Source of the DNA: Planctomycetes bacterium syqfu
Lineage (GTDB): Bacteria > Planctomycetota > Phycisphaerae > Phycisphaerales > Phycisphaeraceae
Assembly: GCA_020974905.1 (NCBI GenBank)
Contig: CP087563.1
Location: 620,001 to 684,000, forward strand
Direction of reading: 5' to 3'
DNA: 64,000 bases
The position numbers were made by a program, and so were the translations under genes. Positions 29,988 through 38,604 of this stretch are shown here, in pieces (the first letter of the stretch is position 1; every line of letters starts with the position of its first letter). A model generated the notes under the pieces. That model had not been told where the DNA came from, did no database searches, and saw nothing but the letters and a program-made list of their open reading frames with translations.

Positions 29988-31307
29988 ATGCCACGCCCCA
30001 CTGATCCCAAAGCCCCAGACACGCCCAACACCACTGCCAGTGAACACACCAGCGTGGGGGAAAAATTCGTCTACCTGATCCGGCAGTTATTCACCGTCGT
30101 AATCATCCCCGGCATCATCATTGCAGGTGGCGTCATTGGCGCCAAAAAGCTCATTGACTCAGGCCCCAAAGCTGAACGCCGTGAACGCAAACACCATGCG
30201 CCTCTGGTCGAAGTGACTGCGATTAACCCCACGCATGAAACCATCATCGTCCATGCCATGGGGACCGTCATCCCTTCCAAACGCATCCATCTCACCCCGC
30301 AGGTCTCCGGCCGAATCATTGAAATACATGACCAACTCGAACCCGGCGGACACTTTAAAAAGGGGCAGAAAATGCTCCAGATCGACCCGTCGGACTACAA
30401 GCTGGCGGTCGATGAAAAAATGGCTGAGATCGAACAGGTTCAGGCAAACTATCGCATCGAGGAAGGTCAACAGGCCATCGCCAAGCAGGAATACGAACTG
30501 TTAGGCCAAAACGTCAGCGAGCAGGATCAGGACCTGATCCTGCGCAAACCCCAACTCCAGACCATCGCTGCCAAACTCAAGATCGCCCAGTCGCAACTTG
30601 AGCAAGCCAAACTTGATCTTGATCGAACAACGGTCAACGCACCGTTTAATGCCTTGGTCATCGAACGCAATGTCAATATCGGTTCGCATGTCTCCACTGG
30701 TTCTGCACTGACCGAACTCGTCGGCACGGATACCTACTGGGTACAGGTTTCAGTCCCCGTGGATCAACTCAAGTGGATCACCTTCCCGAGCAAGTCCAAT
30801 CCCAAAGGCTCCAAAGTCAACATCTTCAACGAAGCTGCCTGGGGCAGTCAGACCCATCGTCCAGGATACGTGGTTCGCCTGTCTGGTTCACTGGAAGAAG
30901 AAGGACGGATGGCACAGTTAATCGTTGCTGTGGATGACCCCATCGCCATCAACAGTGACGCACCACCGCTGCTGCTTGATTCGTATGTCCGCGTTGAAAT
31001 CATCGGCACGGAATTGGAGAACGTTTATCGCATCCCACGCACTGCCTTGCAACATGGCGACCAACTGCACCTGTTCAAAGATGGCAAGCTCGACATTCGT
31101 AACATCACCATCGTTCATCGTGGACCAACGGATGTATTGGTCTCTGCCGGGCTGAATCGTGATGACATGCTCGTGACATCTGATATCAGTGCGCCGGTTA
31201 ACCAAATGCCTTTGCGTACCGAGTCGATGAGTAAGCTGGCCCGTGGGGACGAACAGGTCAAACCCGCAGCTGACACCGCCAAACCTGTCAAGGCTTCGGA
31301 GCAGTAA
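29988..31307 (+). CDS. RND efflux periplasmic adaptor (membrane fusion protein)
   Basis: 439 aa. Links the inner-membrane pump to the outer-membrane channel. One membrane helix at about 31-52 anchors it. Then the typical HlyD/AcrA order: barrel-sandwich half (TPQVSGRIIEIHDQLEPGG), a long coiled hairpin (about 140-215), the second lipoyl half (TTVNAPFNALVIERNVNIG) and beta-barrel domains. AGGTAAAAACC precedes the ATG. Lies between the outer-membrane factor and the pump gene, which begins 3 bp after its stop. Confidence 0.93.
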   Translation: MPRPTDPKAPDTPNTTASEHTSVGEKFVYLIRQLFTVVIIPGIIIAGGVIGAKKLIDSGPKAERRERKHHAPLVEVTAINPTHETIIVHAMGTVIPSKRIHLTPQVSGRIIEIHDQLEPGGHFKKGQKMLQIDPSDYKLAVDEKMAEIEQVQANYRIEEGQQAIAKQEYELLGQNVSEQDQDLILRKPQLQTIAAKLKIAQSQLEQAKLDLDRTTVNAPFNALVIERNVNIGSHVSTGSALTELVGTDTYWVQVSVPVDQLKWITFPSKSNPKGSKVNIFNEAAWGSQTHRPGYVVRLSGSLEEEGRMAQLIVAVDDPIAINSDAPPLLLDSYVRVEIIGTELENVYRIPRTALQHGDQLHLFKDGKLDIRNITIVHRGPTDVLVSAGLNRDDMLVTSDISAPVNQMPLRTESMSKLARGDEQVKPAADTAKPVKASEQ

Positions 31308-31310
31308 ACC

Positions 31311-34300
31311 ATGAGTGCCCCCAAAGACCATTTACCTGATTTATTGACCAATGCCAAAGGCCACGGCCCGGTTGCATGGATGGTCCATAACCGCATCACC
31401 CCCAACATTCTCATGCTCGTCCTCCTGGTTGGTGGCTTGTTTATGACCACACGCATCAAACAGGAAGTCTTCCCTGAGTTCACGTTGGACATCGTGACGG
31501 TTCGCGTACCTTATCCCGGATCGAGCCCTGAAGAAGTTGAACAGGGAATCATCCTTGCCATCGAGGAAAAAGTCCGCGGGATCGTAGGGGTTAAGGAAAT
31601 CACCGCCACTGCCGCTGAGAGTATTGGCACGGTGACGCTTGAGCTTGATGAAGGTGCTGACGCTCAGGCGGTTTATCAGGATATCGAGCAGGAAGTCAGC
31701 CGTATCACCACCTTCCCGGAAGACGCGGAAAAACCAGTTGTCACACTTGCAGCCCGTCGACGTGAAGTACTCGACCTGCAACTCTATGGCAATGCCAGCG
31801 AATGGGTATTGCGCGAAATCGGCGAACGGGTTCGTGACCAGCTGCTCCAGGCAGACGGCATCACGCAAGTCGATTTCGACAGTGTGCGTGACTTTGAAGT
31901 CAGTGTCGAAATCTCCCAGGAAAATCTGCGAGCCTACAACCTCACGATTCAGCAGGTCGCGCAGATCATCAGCAATTCCAACGTTGAATTACCTGGTGGT
32001 GAAATCAAAACATCGACTGGTAAGGTGCTGCTGCGATTCAAGGAACGCAGTGATTGGGCCAGGGAATTTGCGCGCATTCCCATCATCACATCGCAAACCG
32101 GCAGCGTGATCCATCTGGAGGACATTGCCAAAGTCCAGGACACATTTGAAGACTCGGACACCCGAGCAACCTACAACGGTATGCCCACGATCAATCTGGA
32201 GATATACCGTGTGGGTAACGAAACCCCCATTGGTGTCTCTGATGCGGTCCACAAGGCAATGCAGCAGATTGAAGATACCTTACCCCCCGGGATTGAATGG
32301 ACCATCAATCGTGATATGTCCAGCATCTATCGACAGCGTTTAACCCTGCTGACCAAGAACGCGTTCATCGGTCTTTGCCTGGTGTTTTGCGTATTGAGTT
32401 TATTTCTTGAGTTCAAGCTGGCGTTCTGGGTGATGATGGGGATTCCGACTTCCTTCCTTGGTGCCATTTTGCTTTTGCCGGGGACGGATGTGACGATCAA
32501 CATGATTTCCATGTTCGCATTTATCATCGCATTGGGGATTGTGGTCGATGACGCGATTGTGGCAGGTGAGAATATTTACGAATACCGTCAGCAAGGGATG
32601 ACGAATTTCGAAGCTGCAATCCGCGGTGCTCATGATGTGAGTATACCGATTGCATTTTCGATTTTAACGAACATTGTTGCGTTCCTGCCGTTGATGTTTG
32701 TACCGGGCTTTATGGGGAAAATCTGGGGTGTGATCCCGGTTGTCGTCGGATTGGTCTTTGCCATTTCATGGGTGGAAGCCTTGTTTATCCTGCCATCCCA
32801 TCTGGCTCACACATCCAGTAAGTCCGACAATCCGATCGGTAAAAAATTACACCATTGGCAACAAACCTTCAGCAACGGTTTTGTTCATGCGGTTGAAGTG
32901 ATCTACGGGCCTGCGATTCGATTCGTCGTGCGGTACCGCTACATTTTCACATCCATCGCAATCTGCCTGTTCATCGTTGTCGTCGGATATGCGCGCAGTG
33001 GCCGCATGGGTTTTGACAACATGCCCAAAGTTGAGTCGGATACGTCCGTCGTCAGCGCAACGCTGCCTTATGGCAGTTCACTGGAACAAGCTGTCGTCGT
33101 CAGAGACAAACTCGTATCAGTTGCCCAGGAACTTGTTGAAGAACAAGGTGGCGATACGCTGAGTAAAGGTGTCCGTGCGACCATCAACGACAACTCCGTC
33201 CGCGTGCGAACCTATCTGACGGATCCTGAAATCAGACCAATCAGCACCAAGGAATTTACAACACTTTGGCGTGATCGCACGGGAACCATCAGTGGCTTAC
33301 AATCCTTGCGATTTGAATTTGACCGAGGCGGTCCGGGTGGTGGTAACTCCATCAGCATCGAACTGGCACATCGTAATATTGACGTGCTGGATCGGGCCAG
33401 TGAAAGACTTGCTCAATTGCTCGAAGAGTTCCCCAATGTCAAAGACATTGATGACGGATACACGCCCGGCAAAGTTCAGTTTGACTTTCAACTCACCGAA
33501 GCAGGTCGCAGCCTGGGGTTGACGACCACCAACGTCGCCCGGCAGGTACGTGCTGCCTACTATGGCTCCGAAGCGGTCAGACAGCAACGCGGTCGAAATG
33601 AAGTCAAGGTCATGGTCCGCCTGCCCAGGGACCAACGATCAAGCATCTATGATCTGGAACAATTGCTCATACGCACCCCCGCAGACACGTTTGTACCATT
33701 GCGTGATATTGCGACGGTTAAACAGGGGCGAGCGTACACGACCATTAACCGTCGCGAAGGTAAACGCACGATCACGGTTGAATGCGATGTGACACCATCC
33801 AGCGAATCCATCTATGTCATCGCGACATTAAAGCAGGATGTCCTGCCTCAGTTACTGCGTGACTTCCCGGGTTTGTCTTACTCGTTTGTGGGTCGCCAGG
33901 AAGACATGCGTGAATCCATCGCTGCATTGAAACTTGGATTTATTGGTGTGCTAATTGCGATCTATGTGTTGCTTGCCATCCCGTTTAAGAGTTACCTGCA
34001 ACCCTTGATCGTGATGTTTGCGATCCCCTTCGGCATCATCGGTGCTGTCATCGGCCATGTCATCATGGATTACAACCTGTCGGTCATCAGCCTCTTTGGT
34101 ATCGTGGCTTTGGCGGGTGTGGTGGTTAATGATTCGCTGGTTATGGTGGACTATGCCAACAACCGACGACTTGATGGTGATGATGCCTATACTGCGATCA
34201 CGCAAGCCGGTATCCGACGTTTCCGCCCCATCCTGCTGACCACGGTCACCACGTTTGGTGGACTGGCACCGATGATTTACGAAACCTCACGTCAGGCAAG

Positions 34301-34502
34301 ATTCATGATCCCCATGGCCATCTCGCTGGGGTACGGGATTTTGTTTGCCACCGTGATCACGCTGATCCTCGTGCCCTGTCTATACATGATCATCGAAGAC
34401 TATCTGGGTTTGGTGAAGTACTTTTTGACTGCATCATGGAAGCGGGGAGTAGCTGAAGATACATCTTCCAAACCGATTTCAGACATACCTCTGTCTCAAT
34501 GA
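31311..34502 (+). CDS. RND-family efflux pump, inner-membrane transporter
   Basis: 1063 aa, the normal length for hydrophobic/amphiphilic efflux RND pumps. A proton-driven trimeric exporter. Visible features: first membrane helix at about 30-48, the pore domain with VRVPYPGSSPEEVEQGI, transmembrane helix 4 with GIVVDDAIVAGENIYEY carrying the proton-relay Asp pair, a second porter domain, and the matching helix 10 region with GIVALAGVVVNDSLVMVDY. Ends the TetR operon; its last 7 bp overlap the convergent zinc-ribbon gene. Substrate unknown. Confidence 0.95.
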   Translation: MSAPKDHLPDLLTNAKGHGPVAWMVHNRITPNILMLVLLVGGLFMTTRIKQEVFPEFTLDIVTVRVPYPGSSPEEVEQGIILAIEEKVRGIVGVKEITATAAESIGTVTLELDEGADAQAVYQDIEQEVSRITTFPEDAEKPVVTLAARRREVLDLQLYGNASEWVLREIGERVRDQLLQADGITQVDFDSVRDFEVSVEISQENLRAYNLTIQQVAQIISNSNVELPGGEIKTSTGKVLLRFKERSDWAREFARIPIITSQTGSVIHLEDIAKVQDTFEDSDTRATYNGMPTINLEIYRVGNETPIGVSDAVHKAMQQIEDTLPPGIEWTINRDMSSIYRQRLTLLTKNAFIGLCLVFCVLSLFLEFKLAFWVMMGIPTSFLGAILLLPGTDVTINMISMFAFIIALGIVVDDAIVAGENIYEYRQQGMTNFEAAIRGAHDVSIPIAFSILTNIVAFLPLMFVPGFMGKIWGVIPVVVGLVFAISWVEALFILPSHLAHTSSKSDNPIGKKLHHWQQTFSNGFVHAVEVIYGPAIRFVVRYRYIFTSIAICLFIVVVGYARSGRMGFDNMPKVESDTSVVSATLPYGSSLEQAVVVRDKLVSVAQELVEEQGGDTLSKGVRATINDNSVRVRTYLTDPEIRPISTKEFTTLWRDRTGTISGLQSLRFEFDRGGPGGGNSISIELAHRNIDVLDRASERLAQLLEEFPNVKDIDDGYTPGKVQFDFQLTEAGRSLGLTTTNVARQVRAAYYGSEAVRQQRGRNEVKVMVRLPRDQRSSIYDLEQLLIRTPADTFVPLRDIATVKQGRAYTTINRREGKRTITVECDVTPSSESIYVIATLKQDVLPQLLRDFPGLSYSFVGRQEDMRESIAALKLGFIGVLIAIYVLLAIPFKSYLQPLIVMFAIPFGIIGAVIGHVIMDYNLSVISLFGIVALAGVVVNDSLVMVDYANNRRLDGDDAYTAITQAGIRRFRPILLTTVTTFGGLAPMIYETSRQARFMIPMAISLGYGILFATVITLILVPCLYMIIEDYLGLVKYFLTASWKRGVAEDTSSKPISDIPLSQ

Positions 34503-34843
34503 TCCAATGCCAGATGTGACCAACCACAATGCCCACATATGACACACTCATCCTGATGTTCTAAATCAGTATCACATTGGCATTGAGGGCATTGTTGAAT
34601 GGGCTTGATAATTTGGCATTGAATTCCACGGAATACTGTACCGCAATGCCGACAGGTACGTATCATTCCAATTAACGTCTTAAATGAAATGTTTGTGATA
34701 ATTGCCAACAGCAAAACAAATGGAAACAGCATAACATTGAGAATAACAATCAAAACATTCCAGACATGACACACAAAGACAACGTGTTGATTGCTCTTGC
34801 AATAGGGGCAATCAACATGCAGCAAGTGACGAATGTATTTCAT
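34496..34843 (-). CDS. Small membrane protein with zinc-ribbon cysteine pairs
   Basis: 115 aa, not in a family I recognise. Cys12-X2-Cys15 starts the protein, a hydrophobic segment (about 28-58) crosses the membrane, and the C-terminal part has CRHCG, CPQC and CVICGHCG, enough for one or two zinc ribbons. It begins 5 bp after the stop of the cytochrome bd-like partner gene with GGAA upstream, so it belongs to that operon and may help assembly or stability. Overlaps the end of the convergent RND gene by 7 bp. Confidence 0.7.
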   Translation of the reverse strand: MKYIRHLLHVDCPYCKSNQHVVFVCHVWNVLIVILNVMLFPFVLLLAIITNISFKTLIGMIRTCRHCGTVFRGIQCQIIKPIQQCPQCQCDTDLEHQDECVICGHCGWSHLALDH

Positions 34844-34848
34844 AATTG

Positions 34849-35907
34849 CTATTCCGCTTCCATCTCTGGGCCGATCCAGTTTTTCTTCACCAGTCGGAAG
34901 ATGTAGAGAATCAGACCAGCATTGAGCAGGAAGAAGAACAGGAAGCAGACAATGCCTGCCACGCCCATGGCTGCCTTGTGCAATGGGTACAGGGGTTCAA
35001 GGTCGATGGCAGCAAGACGGACCTGTTCGCGGACAACGGTCATGCCGACGATGCCCAAGGGACACACGACGGAGATGAGCGTCAGGAGCATGCCACTGAA
35101 TTTGGCTTTGGCCAACTGTACCAGCCACAAGCCCAATTGCGCCCCCCAACAGGCGATACCAAGATACAAATATGGACCAGCCGGGAAATGAGCATCGACC
35201 ATACCCTTGTAAATATACGCACAACCGGCACTGCCAAATAAACCGATGATCGCCAGGATCGAAACAAGTTTGACGTTCTCGTGTTGATCCTTGTACCACA
35301 GTTGCCAACCGACAAGCATGCCCATGGTCGCAAAGGCGCCAAGGAACCAGACGCCCAGGCGCGGAAGCTTGGCTGCGTTGTCGTACATGATGTCACTGCT
35401 GCCATAAAACGCGGCCCACTGGTCCTGGCTCTCCATACTCAGCAGGTAGTTCTCCGTCCATGAATAGGCGATAAACGCAAAGCAGGCAAAACTCGCAAGC
35501 CCAAGCAACACCCGCACGGGATAAGACCAGTCCGCGACCTTCTTGGCTTTGAGCAGATACGTCAGATAAAACCCGATAATCAAAATCGGCAGGATGATCA
35601 TCCAGCGGTGAAACAGCAGCAGGTTGGCGGTGTAAAACGCTTTTTGATACAGGATCTGAATAAAGAGTAACGGCGCGACCCCGGCAGTAATCGCAACGCC
35701 AATGGCAAACGGCATCCAGTCCCGAAGCATCAACGCAAGCTCATTACGATTCGGACGCCCTGCCAAAGATGAGAGTCCAAGATAGGTGACCCCGCCCAGG
35801 ACATAGTTCATAAACACCACGTGAATCACCAGCGTCAGGACATACCAGAACAAGTAGAACGCGGTGGGCAACGGATATTCAAACGGGAAAATGGCTGCAA
35901 GATTCAT
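34849..35907 (-). CDS. Membrane partner subunit of a cytochrome bd-like complex
   Basis: 352 aa, about nine hydrophobic helices. The first helices (YVLTLVIHVVFMNYVLGG) resemble the start of CydA, including a His in the first helix, so it looks like a second, diverged CydA-type subunit rather than a classic CydB. It lies 64 bp downstream of the CydA-like/cytochrome c gene and just before the zinc-ribbon gene. Known relatives of the bd superfamily pair two CydA-like proteins; this pair may be of that type. Heme content and electron donor cannot be settled by eye. Confidence 0.7.
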   Translation of the reverse strand: MNLAAIFPFEYPLPTAFYLFWYVLTLVIHVVFMNYVLGGVTYLGLSSLAGRPNRNELALMLRDWMPFAIGVAITAGVAPLLFIQILYQKAFYTANLLLFHRWMIILPILIIGFYLTYLLKAKKVADWSYPVRVLLGLASFACFAFIAYSWTENYLLSMESQDQWAAFYGSSDIMYDNAAKLPRLGVWFLGAFATMGMLVGWQLWYKDQHENVKLVSILAIIGLFGSAGCAYIYKGMVDAHFPAGPYLYLGIACWGAQLGLWLVQLAKAKFSGMLLTLISVVCPLGIVGMTVVREQVRLAAIDLEPLYPLHKAAMGVAGIVCFLFFFLLNAGLILYIFRLVKKNWIGPEMEAE

Positions 35908-35971
35908 ATCGTTTATCTCAATTCGGGATGAGGTTTTGTCAGGTCAAAGAACAAGGGGAAACGATCGGCAG

Positions 35972-37408
35972 TTACTCGCTCTTGGCAAGCGCCTTGGGCC
36001 AACCGGGTTGCGTCCCCGCATCGTCAAGCCACTTCTTGTTCTGTTCCAACACCGCAGGATCGTTACTGACTGGCCAGGTGTCGGGTTGTCCTTCGTTTTG
36101 CCAATCAATGCGCTGAACCAATGCCTCAAGTTCCTGAGCATTGCCGGAGAATGGTGGCATGAAGGTTTTGAGTTGCTGTAACTTGGCGATGTTCTTTCGC
36201 AGCATGTCCACGTCCCATGCCCCCGTCAGATGCATTAAACCGTTGGCACCTTCGATGGTGTGACAAACACTGCATTGGAAGCGATACACCTTCTGGCCAA
36301 GGATGACCTGTTCGTTGGGATATTGTTCCTGATTACGGACGGGATAAGGATCTTGGGTCACGCTGCCGATCTCGCGAAGTGTTGCCACCTGATCCGGCGT
36401 GATGGAGTTGGAGTAGAGTTCCTTGCGAATGGTGTAGGGTTTACGAATGCCTTCACGGACGAACTCACCACCAGCGGTCGCACCGAATGCCAATGCCATC
36501 AGCAACGTTGCCGTCGCACCATTGATGTAGAGTCGCTGCATGAACAGACCAATGACCGCATAGCCACCGATGAGAATCGTTGCACCAATGGAGATGTTGG
36601 CAAACATCGTCATTGCTGCAGAACCGCCCATCACCCAACTGCGACTGTCCGCAGGAATCACCGCAAGGAACCACAGGCCAAACACCGGCATGAGCACGAT
36701 CGTCACCATGAAATGCGCACATCTCAGAATCAATCGGCGGCGGTCTTCGCGTTCCAACCCGGGCATCGCATTGATCACCACACAGGCTGCAAGCGAGGCA
36801 ATGACCATACAGGTCACCGTTCGGAAAAACAGTGTCGGGAAATAGGTCGGGTTGAAAAAGCCCTGCCAGAGTGCGGTGTTGTCATCATGCCAACCACCGG
36901 GCGTCAGCTGGAATGCTAGAATCCCGTTGATCCAGAACAGACTCATCCACGCGGCAAAGGCGTAGAAAATCAGCAGCGTCAGACGCGCCTTGTCATTGAG
37001 ATATTTCGCATAGCGATAAAACGCGTAGCCTGCACCGACTTCCAAACAGAAGAACGTCCATTCGGTTGCCCATAGCCAATGGAACTGATCGATCATCACC
37101 CCGATGGTCACTGGCGATATCTGGATGGAGGTAAACCACATCCCCACACCGGTCACCGCTCCGATGACGAAACTGATCAAAACCAGCACCTTGTAAAACC
37201 CATCGAGAAACTGACGGGCATGCGGTTCTCGGCCGGTCATCGCCAGCCACTGAAAGTAGCACATCAGCAGGCCACCACCGATGGCAAATTGGGCGACAAA
37301 GACATGAAAAATGCCCAGCCCACCAATGATCATGCCCTTCATGGCAGGACCAAAATCATTCAAGGGGAAATAGACAACGTCGGCGAGAAAAGAGGAGTAG
37401 TGCGTCAT
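35972..37408 (-). CDS. CydA-like oxidoreductase subunit fused to cytochrome c
   Basis: 478 aa. About nine membrane helices form a CydA-like part: the first helix pair has IFHVFVAQFAIGGG (His35, a candidate heme ligand), then GVGMWFTSIQISP and TEWTFFCLEVG. After about residue 340 a soluble domain carries a c-type heme site, Cys379-Ser-Val-Cys382-His383, with a distal Met candidate in TFMPPF. The classical quinol-binding loop of E. coli CydA is not evident. The fusion suggests electrons enter or leave through the heme c, outside the membrane. Best described as a member of the wider cytochrome bd superfamily; oxygen reduction is not proven. Confidence 0.75.
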   Translation of the reverse strand: MTHYSSFLADVVYFPLNDFGPAMKGMIIGGLGIFHVFVAQFAIGGGLLMCYFQWLAMTGREPHARQFLDGFYKVLVLISFVIGAVTGVGMWFTSIQISPVTIGVMIDQFHWLWATEWTFFCLEVGAGYAFYRYAKYLNDKARLTLLIFYAFAAWMSLFWINGILAFQLTPGGWHDDNTALWQGFFNPTYFPTLFFRTVTCMVIASLAACVVINAMPGLEREDRRRLILRCAHFMVTIVLMPVFGLWFLAVIPADSRSWVMGGSAAMTMFANISIGATILIGGYAVIGLFMQRLYINGATATLLMALAFGATAGGEFVREGIRKPYTIRKELYSNSITPDQVATLREIGSVTQDPYPVRNQEQYPNEQVILGQKVYRFQCSVCHTIEGANGLMHLTGAWDVDMLRKNIAKLQQLKTFMPPFSGNAQELEALVQRIDWQNEGQPDTWPVSNDPAVLEQNKKWLDDAGTQPGWPKALAKSE

Positions 37409-37617
37409 GCGGGTAGTTTACATTGATTCTAATCAGATAAAAAGACAATATTGTTGACAAAATGTCGCACTGGTAAAACCAGCTATTTTTGAACGTTCCA
37501 TTTGCATTTACCTTTTTGTGTGATCTGTTTGGCAGCAAGTTAACAAACGTTCCGGGAAGTTACCGTATTAACGTGTAGTTTGGTCATACCGAACCAAATC
37601 CAATTCAGGGGGAACCG

Positions 37618-38538
37618 ATGATTACTACCGCACAACCTACACATGCACATACATGCCCAATTTGCTCATCCAAGTTAAAAACATGGCGAAGTAAGCAGGT
37701 CGATACTCAGACATACAAGTTTGACCGCTGTCAATCCTGTGATTTCTGCTTTGTGAATCCCAAGCCATCGCTTGATTTCATCATGGACTATTACGCTTCG
37801 CAAGAGCAGGATTTCTCACCTGAATCCTCAACACCACCGACATTGGAAGCGGCATTGGAACAAGAAAAAGTCTTCCCCAATGCGGTACTTGATGCAAAGC
37901 GAATTATCAAAACACTTGATAAACACATACCCACGCAAACCAAGGGACGTTTCTTTGATGTCGGTAGCGGGTATGGCTTTTTCACACAGGCTGCCTTGCA
38001 AGCTGGGTATAAGGTGGTGTCACTTGATCTTGATCCACATGTCCGAATGATCTCCCAACAGATGACGGGGATCGTCCCACATGACTGTTCCTTTGAAGAT
38101 TTTCAATGTGTCCCCGGTTCATTACAGGTCATCCTCATGAGTCAGATACTCGAACATGTCGTGGACATCAATCACTGGATCGAGAAATCCTACGAACTGC
38201 TTGACGAGAAGGGCATGTTGGTGGTTGCCCTGCCAAACTTCGGCAGCCTGACTCGGAAAATGCTTCAAGACAAAGATCCGTTCATCTGCCCGCCTGCTCA
38301 TCTGAATCACTTCTCACCGCGGAACCTGACAAGACTCATGGCCAAGCACGGCTTTACCGTGCGTGATGTCCAATGGGTCTCGCGCATGCCCACCCGTTCG
38401 ATTGAAAGACGTTTACCCAAAGTCGGCAAACCCTTGATGCCCGCAATACGTCTTGCTGCAAACGCCACATTCAAAGCCATGGATATCTTGCGTCATGGCA
38501 TGATCATCAATGTGTATGGGCAGAAAATCACGGGTTAA
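37618..38538 (+). CDS. SAM-dependent methyltransferase with N-terminal zinc ribbon
   Basis: 306 aa. Zinc-ribbon cysteines at 13, 16, 38 and 41 (CPIC and CQSC), then a class I methyltransferase domain: SAM-binding motif FDVGSGYGF at 113-121, acidic LDLDP after strand 2, and the SQILEHV segment. Such proteins often modify glycans, lipids or natural products; substrate unknown. GGGGGA lies 6 nt before the ATG. Single-gene unit closed by a bidirectional terminator. The 208 bp upstream is shared with the divergent cytochrome operon and contains several small dyads (for example CTGGT-AAA-ACCAG). Confidence 0.85.
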   Translation: MITTAQPTHAHTCPICSSKLKTWRSKQVDTQTYKFDRCQSCDFCFVNPKPSLDFIMDYYASQEQDFSPESSTPPTLEAALEQEKVFPNAVLDAKRIIKTLDKHIPTQTKGRFFDVGSGYGFFTQAALQAGYKVVSLDLDPHVRMISQQMTGIVPHDCSFEDFQCVPGSLQVILMSQILEHVVDINHWIEKSYELLDEKGMLVVALPNFGSLTRKMLQDKDPFICPPAHLNHFSPRNLTRLMAKHGFTVRDVQWVSRMPTRSIERRLPKVGKPLMPAIRLAANATFKAMDILRHGMIINVYGQKITG

Positions 38539-38547
38539 ATCAAGCAT

Positions 38548-38582
38548 AAAAAAAGAGCACCGATCATAACGGTGCTCTTTTG
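38548..38582. terminator. Bidirectional terminator between methyltransferase and smc
   Basis: Perfect 8-bp stem GAGCACCG (38555-38562) with CGGTGCTC (38570-38577), flanked by seven A on the left and four T on the right, so it can serve both convergent genes. Confidence 0.85.
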
Positions 38583-38604
38583 ATCAATTGAATTACTTTC
38601 CATT

